Positions 34,653 through 42,702 of a stretch of 51,686 bases of DNA are shown here, piece by piece (the stretch's first letter is position 1; every line of letters begins with the position of its first letter). A program made the translations under genes and the position numbers. The notes beneath the pieces were generated by a model. The model was not told the origin of the DNA. It made no database searches and saw only the letters and a list, made by a program, of their open reading frames with translations. The DNA comes from Lachnospiraceae bacterium (GTDB taxonomy: Bacteria; Bacillota; Clostridia; Lachnospirales; Lachnospiraceae), in NCBI GenBank assembly GCA_014804485.1, contig JAAUZT010000018.1, positions 91,564 to 143,249 of the forward strand. The letters are read 5' to 3'.

Positions 34653-37394
34653 CTATTTTGCTTCATACCAGTCGCTTCCTGTATGCATATCGATTTCCAA
34701 CGCTACCGACAACTCGGCCGCATGCTGCATCTCCTCATCCAGGATACGGCGTACCTGATCCTCCTCCGCCGCCAGTGTCTCGATTAACAACTCGTCATGC
34801 ACCTGCAGAATCATTCTGGATTGCAGATTCTCCCTGTGCATTCTCTCCCACACACGGATCATGGCAATCTTCATGATGTCTGCTGCCGTACCCTGAATCG
34901 GTGAGTTCATGGCAACCCGTTCCCCGAACGAGCGCTGCATGAAATTTCCCGACGACAATTCCGGAATCGGACGTCTGCGTCCGTACATGGTGGTCACATA
35001 ACCGTTTTTCTTGGCATTCTCCACTGTAGCATCAAGAAATCTCTTTACTTCCGGATAAGTTTCGAAATACTGCTCGATGTACTCTGCAGCTTCCTTCTTG
35101 GAAATACTCAGATCCTGACTTAATCCGAATGAACTAATGCCGTAAACAATGCCGAAATTAACCGCTTTGGCATTGCGTCTCTGTAAATCTGTCACATCTT
35201 CAAAGGGCGTATGGAACACTTTAGAAGCCGTAATCCGGTGAATATCCTCATCCATCTTATACGCCTCGATCAACTGTTTATCACCGGACATATGTGCCAG
35301 CACCCTAAGTTCAATCTGGGAGTAATCCGCATCCACAAACAAATAACCTTCCATCGGCACAAATACTTTGCGTATTCTGCGTCCCAATTCCATTCTCATA
35401 GGAATGTTTTGTAAGTTCGGCTCCGTAGAACTGATCCGCCCCGTTGCCGTAATCGTCTGATTAAATGTAGAATGAATCCTGCCGCCTTCGTCAATATAGG
35501 CTGCCAGCCCATCTGCGTAAGTGGACTTTAACTTTGTAAGTCCTCTGTACTCCAGAATATCTGACACAATGGGGTAGTTCGGCGCCAATTTTTCCAGCAC
35601 ATCTGCCGCAGTAGAGTAACCGGTCTTAGTCTTCTTGCCGCCTTGTATTCCCATCTTATCAAACAGGATCTCACCCAACTGCTTGGGTGAATTGATGTTA
35701 AATTCACATCCGGCCTGTTTATAGACAGACTGCTCCAATTCCGTAATCCTGCCCGTCAGCGCTTCGCCATATGCCCTCAATTCATCGGGCTTCACCTGCA
35801 CACCGTACTGCTCCATATCATATAGAACCTTCGTAAGAGGCATCTCGATATCATACATCAATTCATACATGCCCTGCTCCTGCAACCGATCACGGAGAAG
35901 TGGTGCCGCTGCCAGACACACATAAGCATTAAAACAGGCATACTCCATAACCTCTTTCGGTCTTGCGGCATATGCCTCAGCGTAGGAAGTCTTTCCACAC
36001 ACCTGCATGCGATCCGGTATGGTAAGTCCCAGATATTCGCCCGCAATGTTCTCCACCTCATAATCATTTTTCAAAGGATTAAGCAGATATGCCGCCAACA
36101 GTATATCAAAATACCGCTTCTCCCGATACGGCTGCATCACGTCCCCCGGTTCGGACACTGTATGTTCCTGACTGTCATCGCCGCCTCTTCCGATCTTCTC
36201 ATAAATCCTCTTGATATCAAATACTGCCAGTCTGCATATTTCTTTCTCAGTGATTTCCCTGATCTTTCCCAAGAGATACTGCGCCGTCACCAATCCCTGA
36301 CAGGGAATAAAACAAACCTTTTCTTCGCCCGACTTCAGGCTAAGAGCAATGGCCGCGCCTACACATCCGCCATCCTCCGCTTTGTCCGCCAAGATCGCCA
36401 GACCGATCTCATGCTGTCCGCCGCTCTTTTCTCCCAAACTCCGGCACTTCTCAAACAGTTCTTCTACCTCTGCCAGTTCCTTTATCCCGGCGAAAAATTC
36501 CGTCTGCCGGTTGTTCACTGTCACATCTTTCTCGAATCTCGAAAGCAGATTCTTAAACTCTAACTGTTTACACAGCACATAGGCTTCCTCCGTATAGAAA
36601 TTGCCTATTTTTGCGTCCTCAAAACTGTACTCTATATCACTGTCCACATTGATGGTTGCAAGTGTCCTCGACAACTCGGCCAGCTCTCTGTTGTTGATCA
36701 GAGATTCCTTTACCGCCTTCTTGGTGACCTCATCTACACGGGCATAAATATTATCTAAAGAACCGAATTGTACCATTAATTCCGTGGCAGTCTTCTCTCC
36801 CACCTTAGGCACGCCCGGAATATTATCCGCCGTATCACCCATCAGGGCTTTTAAATCAATAAACTGTGTCGGAGTTACCCGATATTTTGCCTCCACATCT
36901 TTGGCATAATAATCTTCGATCTCCGTTCTGCCGCCTTTCGTCTTCGGAATTCTGATCCGAATATGGTCCGTGGCAATCTGCAGCAGGTCTCTGTCTCCCG
37001 ACACCAAAGCAACCTCCATTCCTTCCCGTTCACCGCGTCTGGCGATCGTTCCCAGAATATCGTCCGCTTCCAGTCCGGCCTTCTCCATGATACAGATTCC
37101 CATCGCCTGCAGCATCTGCTTCATCACAGGCACCTGCTCCCGCAGTTCCGTGGGCATAGGTTTTCTCGTGCCCTTATAATCCTGATAGATCTCATGGCGA
37201 AAAGTCGGGGCATGTACATCAAACGCCACTGTAAGATAATCGGGCTGCTCTTCCTCCAATATTTTAAACATAATATTCAGGAAACCATACACAGCATTGG
37301 TATGCAGTCCCTGTCCATTTGTCAGATCCGGTACGCCGTAAAAAGCCCGGTTCAATATGCTGTGTCCATCTATCAATACAAGTTTCTGACTCAT
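34653..37394 (-). CDS. polA: DNA polymerase I
   Basis: PolA removes RNA primers and fills gaps. The 913-residue protein has an N-terminal 5'-3' exonuclease (LVLIDGHSILNRAFYG, GLEADDILGTIAR), a 3'-5' exonuclease-like middle whose DxE catalytic residues are not recognisable, so proofreading is probably lost, and a polymerase domain with VDADYSQIELRVLAHMSGD, RRNAKAVNFGIVYGIS and LQVHDELLIE. The chosen ATG is at 37394; an ATG three codons earlier has no spacing from its AAAGG. Confidence 0.95.
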   Translation of the reverse strand: MSQKLVLIDGHSILNRAFYGVPDLTNGQGLHTNAVYGFLNIMFKILEEEQPDYLTVAFDVHAPTFRHEIYQDYKGTRKPMPTELREQVPVMKQMLQAMGICIMEKAGLEADDILGTIARRGEREGMEVALVSGDRDLLQIATDHIRIRIPKTKGGRTEIEDYYAKDVEAKYRVTPTQFIDLKALMGDTADNIPGVPKVGEKTATELMVQFGSLDNIYARVDEVTKKAVKESLINNRELAELSRTLATINVDSDIEYSFEDAKIGNFYTEEAYVLCKQLEFKNLLSRFEKDVTVNNRQTEFFAGIKELAEVEELFEKCRSLGEKSGGQHEIGLAILADKAEDGGCVGAAIALSLKSGEEKVCFIPCQGLVTAQYLLGKIREITEKEICRLAVFDIKRIYEKIGRGGDDSQEHTVSEPGDVMQPYREKRYFDILLAAYLLNPLKNDYEVENIAGEYLGLTIPDRMQVCGKTSYAEAYAARPKEVMEYACFNAYVCLAAAPLLRDRLQEQGMYELMYDIEMPLTKVLYDMEQYGVQVKPDELRAYGEALTGRITELEQSVYKQAGCEFNINSPKQLGEILFDKMGIQGGKKTKTGYSTAADVLEKLAPNYPIVSDILEYRGLTKLKSTYADGLAAYIDEGGRIHSTFNQTITATGRISSTEPNLQNIPMRMELGRRIRKVFVPMEGYLFVDADYSQIELRVLAHMSGDKQLIEAYKMDEDIHRITASKVFHTPFEDVTDLQRRNAKAVNFGIVYGISSFGLSQDLSISKKEAAEYIEQYFETYPEVKRFLDATVENAKKNGYVTTMYGRRRPIPELSSGNFMQRSFGERVAMNSPIQGTAADIMKIAMIRVWERMHRENLQSRMILQVHDELLIETLAAEEDQVRRILDEEMQHAAELSVALEIDMHTGSDWYEAK

Positions 37395-37469
37395 CAACTC
37401 CATACCTTTCCAAATGACGTTTCACGCACCCATGACAGCTATTCTTGCTGCACAAATCCTAATCATACA

Positions 37470-37793
37470 TTACAATCGGAATACCACGCACAGCGCAATA
37501 ATGATTGCCGCCGCTACCGCCGCCTCCAGACATAACAGGATATACCATAGCATCCGGTGCACATTAATCCGGTGCTCGGCGCTCTCCAATTTCATAAGGA
37601 GCTCTTCCTGTAAATTGAAATTATTCCCTTCCTCAAGCCGCTCTAATCCTTCCGTGACTAAGAACTGGATCGATAGTTCTTCCTTACATTCCGAGCAGCT
37701 TTCCACGTGCTCCACAAACTCTTCAAGTTTACTGCCATCCAAATCATCCTGCAGGAAGGAAGGTATTTTTTTCTCTGCCTCTTTACAGTTCAT
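37470..37793 (-). CDS. Zinc-finger (zf-HC2) single-pass membrane protein, orphan anti-sigma-like
   Basis: The 107-residue protein has an N-terminal zf-HC2 zinc-binding motif (Cys3, then HVESCSECKEEL giving His-x3-Cys-x2-Cys) and one C-terminal membrane helix (LCLEAAVAAAIIIALCVVF). This is the anatomy of anti-sigma factors of extracytoplasmic-function sigma factors. No sigma factor gene lies nearby. It is encoded 75 bp before polA, apparently co-transcribed. Confidence 0.85.
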   Translation of the reverse strand: MNCKEAEKKIPSFLQDDLDGSKLEEFVEHVESCSECKEELSIQFLVTEGLERLEEGNNFNLQEELLMKLESAEHRINVHRMLWYILLCLEAAVAAAIIIALCVVFRL

Positions 37794-37893
37794 ACCCTGT
37801 CACATCTTTCTGTAGACCATAACCTATTATGCGCCCATACAGATTTTATTATATACCATAATCATATCTTTTGAAAGTCTTATAAACCGAAAA

Positions 37894-37931
37894 ATACCGT
37901 AATGTTTCATCTGCGTTAAACATTACGGTAT
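37894..37931 (-). terminator. Terminator after the bactofilin gene
   Basis: ATACCGTAATGTTT and AAACATTACGGTAT form a perfect 14-bp stem around a 10-base loop, followed by TTTTC. It starts 14 bp after the bactofilin stop. Confidence 0.9.
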
Positions 37932-37945
37932 ATTTGAAATCCGTC

Positions 37946-38398
37946 TTATTTTTTATCTTTTGTGTCGCCTGTCTCGTTCTTCTTGTCCTGCTCTCCCGAC
38001 TTATTCTGATTATCCGGCAGATAATGTTCACTAATCGATGATGTCATCGTACATCTGCCGTCGAAACATGCACCCTCATCAATCACAATGGAACTTGCCG
38101 TGATGTTACCGGCAATCTTACCGGTGGAGAGAAGTTCCAGTTTGCCGCTGACTACGATATCACCGTCAACTTTACCGGAAATAATAACACTCTGCGCCGA
38201 TATATTACCTTTAACCTGCCCGTCGGCGCTGAGAATCAGTTTCTTACTGCACGTACAGTTGCCGTTGATCACACCGTCGATTCGAATCGTCTCCGGCGAT
38301 GTCAGATCACCGTCAAAAATGGTTCCCTCACCAATCAGCGTGCTGACCTTTGTCTTTGATTCATCCATGTAGTTTTCGTTTTTACTTTTTCCTAACAT
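37946..38398 (-). CDS. Bactofilin (polymer-forming cytoskeletal protein)
   Basis: The 150-residue protein has the bactofilin core beta-helix over about residues 18-125, with turns like TRIDG-type repeats (GVINGNCTCSKKLILSADG, QVKGNISAQSVIISGKVDGD, GKIAGNITASSIVIDEGA). Bactofilins polymerise at the membrane and organise wall synthesis or shape. It lies 14 bp after a LytM-like membrane protein gene, the pairing known from other phyla. Confidence 0.93.
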   Translation of the reverse strand: MLGKSKNENYMDESKTKVSTLIGEGTIFDGDLTSPETIRIDGVINGNCTCSKKLILSADGQVKGNISAQSVIISGKVDGDIVVSGKLELLSTGKIAGNITASSIVIDEGACFDGRCTMTSSISEHYLPDNQNKSGEQDKKNETGDTKDKK

Positions 38399-38412
38399 AA
38401 CATCATTCTCCT

Positions 38413-39201
38413 TTATCCTTTTGCCTCAAACACGATCAACGGATCGATCGGCTGACCTTCAAATATAACCTGATAATCCAGCTGTACATTATGTACATCT
38501 ACCCCGACGAGCGCTGTTCCGATCTGCACTTGCGCACCTTCCTGCTGTAACGCCTCCGCTTCCTGCAGGAACATATAACGCGTCTGATAGCCGTTACCGT
38601 GCTCTATTTCGATAATCAACGGATAAGTATCATCAGAACCGACCATTGACACCGTGCCATCTCCCGCCGCAATAACATTTCCTTCTTCTTCCGTACCGAT
38701 CGAAACATAGGGGTGATCTTCCGAGTACTTCTCAGTCACGATTCCCTGTTCCGAATACGGATATCTGCTGGGAAAGGCAGTATCATTCTCACCCGTCTGC
38801 TCCTGCTCTTCTCCGTTCGTCTCCATATTCCCCTTCGCCACCGCAAGCAACGCTTTATTCTCGGATGTTAATGCGTCATTCTGCCTGCTTAGACTATCCT
38901 TCTCTTCCTCTAATTGTGCAACTATTTTTTCCTGCGCGGCGAGTCTTTCCATGAGTTCTGTCTGCGTCTCACTCTCACCGGTACTTTCCGTCCTGCTTGA
39001 ACCTCTGTCCGCAATTTTAGTCTCAATGCCGGACCAGTATAGATACATGAGCCATCCGAAAGAAACACAAAGAATGACTACAAAAAATATAAGCAGACGC
39101 AGAAAAACATGTGAAACATGAAACTGCTTGCTGTTTTGTCCCGTATTGGAAATCAGAAGGATGGAGAAAGATTCCTTATGCTTATGTTTGCGTGGTTTCA
39201 T
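38413..39201 (-). CDS. Degenerate LytM/M23-domain membrane protein partnered with bactofilin
   Basis: The 262-residue protein has a basic cytoplasmic start, one membrane helix at about 34-56, a coiled coil at 82-120 (ERLAAQEKIVAQLEEEKDSL) and a C-terminal M23-like fold at 150-262 (GIVTEKYSEDHPYVSIG, VIAAGDGTVSMVG, EIEHGNGYQTRYMFL). The M23 zinc ligands are gone: the H-x3-D site reads HPYVS and the H-x-H site reads QLDYQV. It is thus probably a non-catalytic adaptor. The ATG at 39201 follows GGAG by 6 bases. Confidence 0.85.
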   Translation of the reverse strand: MKPRKHKHKESFSILLISNTGQNSKQFHVSHVFLRLLIFFVVILCVSFGWLMYLYWSGIETKIADRGSSRTESTGESETQTELMERLAAQEKIVAQLEEEKDSLSRQNDALTSENKALLAVAKGNMETNGEEQEQTGENDTAFPSRYPYSEQGIVTEKYSEDHPYVSIGTEEEGNVIAAGDGTVSMVGSDDTYPLIIEIEHGNGYQTRYMFLQEAEALQQEGAQVQIGTALVGVDVHNVQLDYQVIFEGQPIDPLIVFEAKG

Positions 39202-39246
39202 AGATATCTCCATTCCACCGTCATAATTGGCGGCATATATTGTTAT

Positions 39247-39276
39247 ATATTATTTCATTTATCCTTTGCCAGACAA
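39247..39276 (-). promoter_or_regulatory. Predicted promoter for the LytM-bactofilin pair
   Basis: TTGTCT, 18 bases, TAATAT in the 97-bp gap after the GH25 gene. Confidence 0.5.
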
Positions 39277-39298
39277 AAGCGTCACACAACATATTCGG

Positions 39299-40408
39299 TT
39301 ACTGTGCCGGAACGGCTGTATCTTCCGCTGTCTCCGGTGCAGGCTCTGCCGGAATAACAGCCGTAGCCACACCTTTCTTATTAACCTCGTATGTAATACC
39401 CTCGATCTCCACCGTTACATTCTTCTGTAATGCTCCTGTGGCATCGTAGTAATAGGTATTGCCGTCAGGCCTTAGAACCAGTCCTGTCTGCATGACTGCA
39501 TTTTCATCAAAAAAGTACTCTACACCCTCAATGGTCACATCCTCGCGAAGTGCATGTCCGTCCTTAGTCGCCAGAAAGTATCTCCCCGTCTCATCTTCGA
39601 ACCAGCACCCTTTCTGTACGAAGCCGTTTTCATCCAGATGATATTTCCTGTCTTCCCACTGCACCCAACAAGAACGCTGCATTTTATAATTCGCATAGAA
39701 CACCTTGTTGTCACCGCGCGGTGCAAACCCGTCCGCAACGATCAGCGATGCATAGTCCTTAAATTGGTAATTCATATCCACTCTGGTGGGAATCCCCGCT
39801 ACCTTTCCGTGGGAAGTATTCTGCCAGAAAGAAGCGCCGTCGTACTCCAAGGTATCCGCATACTGCGCCACCCACTTATCGTACGGAATATTGCCGATCT
39901 TGTTTAAAAACATATTCTTATTGGAATAAACTACCGGATAATATCCCTGTGCTTCCACCGCGGAGCAAAACGTCACTATAATCTCCTGCAGCTGCGCCTG
40001 TGACATGTTCTTGTGACAGGCATCTTCTACGTCATATACGACCGGATAGCTGACCGTATAATTGCTCATCCACTGTAGTATAAGATTGGCTTCGTTCTGC
40101 GCCTGCTCTGCGTTTGTAGCATAAGAATACAGATAGACACCCGTCCTGAGTCCGGCAGCATTTGCGCCGTTCATATTCGCATCGAAATAGGGATCCACAC
40201 CTGAATTAGTGCTGCCCGCTTTAATAAATGCGAAGCTTACTCCCGAAGACGGGACCTGACTCCAATCGATCGCCAGATTGTGTTTTGATACATCGATTCC
40301 TCTGGCAATAGAACTCCCCGCTCCTATCGCCTGTACCTGACTTACCGGTGTCATGGCGATCACGCCGGCAAGCAGAAGGGTAAACCCCTTTTTACCCAAT
40401 TTACTCAT
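39299..40408 (-). CDS. Secreted GH25 lysozyme with cell-wall-binding repeats
   Basis: The 369-residue protein has a signal peptide (MSKLGKKGFTLLLAGVIAMT, cleavage likely after VQA), a GH25 domain starting GIDVSKHNLAIDWSQ with SFAFIKAGSTNSG and YPVVYDVEDAC, and C-terminal repeats of the choline-binding type (DRKYHLDENGFVQKGCWFED, EGVEYFFDENAVMQTG, NTYYYDATGALQKN). It should act in peptidoglycan hydrolysis outside the cell. GGGGAG precedes the ATG at 40408; the frame extends upstream without a site. The predicted promoter is TATACA-17-TATATT at 40463-40491. Confidence 0.93.
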   Translation of the reverse strand: MSKLGKKGFTLLLAGVIAMTPVSQVQAIGAGSSIARGIDVSKHNLAIDWSQVPSSGVSFAFIKAGSTNSGVDPYFDANMNGANAAGLRTGVYLYSYATNAEQAQNEANLILQWMSNYTVSYPVVYDVEDACHKNMSQAQLQEIIVTFCSAVEAQGYYPVVYSNKNMFLNKIGNIPYDKWVAQYADTLEYDGASFWQNTSHGKVAGIPTRVDMNYQFKDYASLIVADGFAPRGDNKVFYANYKMQRSCWVQWEDRKYHLDENGFVQKGCWFEDETGRYFLATKDGHALREDVTIEGVEYFFDENAVMQTGLVLRPDGNTYYYDATGALQKNVTVEIEGITYEVNKKGVATAVIPAEPAPETAEDTAVPAQ

Positions 40409-40462
40409 TTGTTCTCCCCTAAACTTATCTGTAAATGTTACAAAAGTATTGCACTGATTATT

Positions 40463-40491
40463 AATATAGCACATTTTTAGGGTTTTGTATA
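40463..40491 (-). promoter_or_regulatory. Predicted promoter for the secreted GH25 gene
   Basis: TATACA, 17 bases, TATATT. A small inverted repeat TGTAA-ATG-TTACA lies downstream at 40430-40442. Confidence 0.45.
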
Positions 40492-40582
40492 TTGTAACTT
40501 TTCAGATTAGCAAAGAATTAGCAAAGAAAAAAAGCTGACGGTGTCAGACATAAATTTGTCATAATATTTTTTGTTAAATTAC

Positions 40583-40611
40583 TTGCCAATTCACGGTAAT
40601 TATGCTAATAT
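40583..40611 (+). promoter_or_regulatory. Predicted promoter for tRNA-Leu
   Basis: TTGCCA, 17 bases, TAATAT, 21 bp upstream of the mature 5' end. Confidence 0.75.
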
Positions 40612-40631
40612 ATAGTTTGTTTGTTAGATAT

Positions 40632-40714
40632 GCCGGCGTGTCGGAATGGCAGACGAGGCAGACTCAAAATCTGTTGTGGGCAACCACGTATGGGTTCAAG
40701 TCCCATCGCCGGCA
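40632..40714 (+). tRNA. tRNA-Leu(CAA)
   Basis: The 7-bp acceptor stem GCCGGCG/CGCCGGC, the long variable arm (GTGGGCAACCAC) typical of class II tRNA-Leu, the TTCAA T-loop and the anticodon loop CTCAAAA (anticodon CAA) are all visible. The 3' CCA is not encoded; the discriminator base is A. It has its own promoter and terminator. Confidence 0.95.
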
Positions 40715-40726
40715 GTTATAATTTAA

Positions 40727-40769
40727 TAGCCAAAACGCTTAATTTTACAGCGTTTTGGCTATCTTTTTT
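40727..40769 (+). terminator. Terminator after tRNA-Leu
   Basis: TAGCCAAAACGC and GCGTTTTGGCTA form a perfect 12-bp stem followed by TCTTTTTTA. Confidence 0.9.
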
Positions 40770-40815
40770 ATTATAAAGGAAACTGCTTCATAAAAAAATA
40801 TTGTGATATGGGTGT

Positions 40816-41442
40816 CTAGTAATTAAATTCAGTTGAATCAATTACTTCCCATGTTTTATCAGAAATCTTAAATGCCAGGTCGTCAAGCTTATCTACTTGT
40901 ATACAGAGAATACCCGTAATTAATTCCTGGTAAAACTTGGCTATATGCGGCATTGCATCTCCCTCTTCAAACTTGAGAAGTGCTTTACCAAGTGCAGCTA
41001 TTATAAATGGCGGATAACCTATCGCTCTGCAAATCTCTTTCATATCTTTTGATTTCGTAGCTTTCGTTACGACATCATGCGCAACGATCCTTGCACTTTC
41101 CCATCCGCTATAAATATTTTCTTCCATGGTCTTCATAAATGTGCTGTGCTTGAGACCGGCTAAATATGTGGTTCTAAAGGTTACAGCATCCGGATAACAA
41201 ATACATGGTATATGTTTACAGATCCCATTTCCTGATGTTTTGGCAAACTGTTTGCGCCAATCGTCAAACAACTTATGTAAATCCGTGTGCTGCCAGGATT
41301 GAATCGGGCAGCAGGTATAACCGGGTTCACTGTCATACTCAGCCGCTTTCTCAGGGAGCATTGCCACCTGCTTAACTATGAAATTTTGTTTCTGATAAAT
41401 GATTTTGCCATAGGGTCTCCAATCATTAGGCTCAACTGTCAT
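40816..41442 (-). CDS. Protein of unknown function
   Basis: I do not recognise this 208-residue protein. It has no signal peptide or clear membrane helix, several Trp and Cys residues (GYTCCPIQSW, GICKHIPCICYP) and a mostly helical C-terminal half (YPPFIIAALGKALLKFEEGD). GGAGGACGCATA precedes the ATG, so it is a real gene. It sits next to a tRNA gene and looks slightly more AT-rich than its neighbours, which would fit acquisition, but no integrase or attachment repeat was found. Confidence 0.75.
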   Translation of the reverse strand: MTVEPNDWRPYGKIIYQKQNFIVKQVAMLPEKAAEYDSEPGYTCCPIQSWQHTDLHKLFDDWRKQFAKTSGNGICKHIPCICYPDAVTFRTTYLAGLKHSTFMKTMEENIYSGWESARIVAHDVVTKATKSKDMKEICRAIGYPPFIIAALGKALLKFEEGDAMPHIAKFYQELITGILCIQVDKLDDLAFKISDKTWEVIDSTEFNY

Positions 41443-41483
41443 TATGCGTCCTCCGTTTATAAAAAGAATAAAAATTTATTTTA

Positions 41484-41499
41484 ATCGGTATAAACCGAT
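41484..41499. repeat. Short inverted repeat downstream of the GGDEF gene
   Basis: ATCGGT and ACCGAT around four bases, between the GGDEF gene and the unknown gene. It may be a weak terminator or an operator for the unknown gene. Confidence 0.35.
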
Positions 41500-41534
41500 A
41501 AAACTCAGTATATACTTTTCATGGATTTCCCGAA

Positions 41535-42626
41535 TTAATCTTTATGAAGCACTACGCGATTCTTACCGCTTTTTTTCGCTTCATAAAGCGCGCTGTCCGC
41601 CTCTTCAAAGAAGGAACTGGCGCTTGCGCGCGGATGATCATAGACCGCCGCCCCAAGGCTCAAGGTGAATTGTGCTTTGCCAAGAGGCGTCTGAAATACA
41701 AATGCCGCAAAATCTGCGCGAATTTTCTCAGCAACAGCTTCAGGCGCATCATGCCGCAGCAGCATAGAAAATTCTTCCCCTCCATAGCGGGCGCTGAATC
41801 CTTCCTTTTTGCTGTTTTCCATAAAAAGTTCTCCTACCTTTTGAATCACTTCATCACCAAAGGCATGTCCATATGTATCGTTTACTTTTTTAAAATTATC
41901 AATGTCAGCAATAATGACAGAAAATGGCCGCTGGTCTTTTTCATATCTTTTACGATAATAATCCAGCTCTTCATAAAAGCACTCGTGATTATAGAGATGC
42001 GTCAGCGAATCGTGTCTGGAACGCTCTTCATTTATAACAATATCCTGATTGACCTTTTCAAGAATCACGCAGGTGACTATGGTTCCTCCGATAAAAATAC
42101 AGATATCCACTACCGGACTGAAAGATGTCTGCGGCAGCATATAAGGCGTATTGGGCGTAAAGTAAAAATAATTTGCTATGTACAGCAGGATCACCAGCAC
42201 CGCCTGCAGCAGCGTCATAAAAATATCTCTGTATAGGGGCGTCAGCATCATAGGAAGAAGCAGCATTGCCGGAAGCATACCGACACTGGTATGTACGCAT
42301 ACGGTAGCCCCCGCGAATATACTGATCAACAGAATCGTATAAACGGAAACAATCCGCCGGCTGTAGAATTTGAAAACCCGCTTAAATATCAGTTGAAAAA
42401 GAACAAGCGCTATAAGCTCAATCCCGCTCGGTTTCACAATAAACAGATAAAAGTAATAGCCTTTGCTGCACTCGGGTGTCGGCTGGTAAAAAATAAATAA
42501 AAGCAGCTCTACAAACAAAGTCAGCAGCCAGATTTTCCAAAACAACGAAAAAATAGCGTGATTCCAGTCCTTCCACTGTTTCTCATTCAAAGTTTGATTA
42601 CTCTTAGTATTTTTAAGAAGAGCCAT
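41535..42626 (-). CDS. Diguanylate cyclase (GGDEF) with membrane sensor domain
   Basis: The 363-residue protein has about six N-terminal membrane helices (to about residue 195) and a C-terminal GGDEF domain with SVIIADIDNFKKVNDTYGH and the active motif RYGGEEFSML. It should make c-di-GMP. No RxxD inhibitory site precedes the motif, so product feedback is probably absent. AGGAGG lies 6 bases before the ATG at 42626. The gene probably runs from an extended -10 (TGCTATAAT) at 42655-42663. Confidence 0.93.
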   Translation of the reverse strand: MALLKNTKSNQTLNEKQWKDWNHAIFSLFWKIWLLTLFVELLLFIFYQPTPECSKGYYFYLFIVKPSGIELIALVLFQLIFKRVFKFYSRRIVSVYTILLISIFAGATVCVHTSVGMLPAMLLLPMMLTPLYRDIFMTLLQAVLVILLYIANYFYFTPNTPYMLPQTSFSPVVDICIFIGGTIVTCVILEKVNQDIVINEERSRHDSLTHLYNHECFYEELDYYRKRYEKDQRPFSVIIADIDNFKKVNDTYGHAFGDEVIQKVGELFMENSKKEGFSARYGGEEFSMLLRHDAPEAVAEKIRADFAAFVFQTPLGKAQFTLSLGAAVYDHPRASASSFFEEADSALYEAKKSGKNRVVLHKD

Positions 42627-42654
42627 GGTCATCCTCCTTAGTGACTATAGGAAG

Positions 42655-42663
42655 ATTATAGCA
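42655..42663 (-). promoter_or_regulatory. Extended -10 element for the GGDEF gene
   Basis: TGCTATAAT lies 28 bp upstream of the start, with no good -35. Confidence 0.5.
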
Positions 42664-42702
42664 TAAAAATTTTAAAAAACATACTCGGAACTTCCGTTCT
42701 GT

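Noticed and set aside
40430..40442. A WalR box upstream of the secreted GH25 gene
   Set aside because: TGTAA-ATG-TTACA is inverted; WalR sites are direct repeats with 11-bp phase, and no second half-site is present.
40632..40815. An integrated element at tRNA-Leu
   Set aside because: There is no integrase and no duplicated tRNA 3' end, so it is kept only as a low-interest suspicion.
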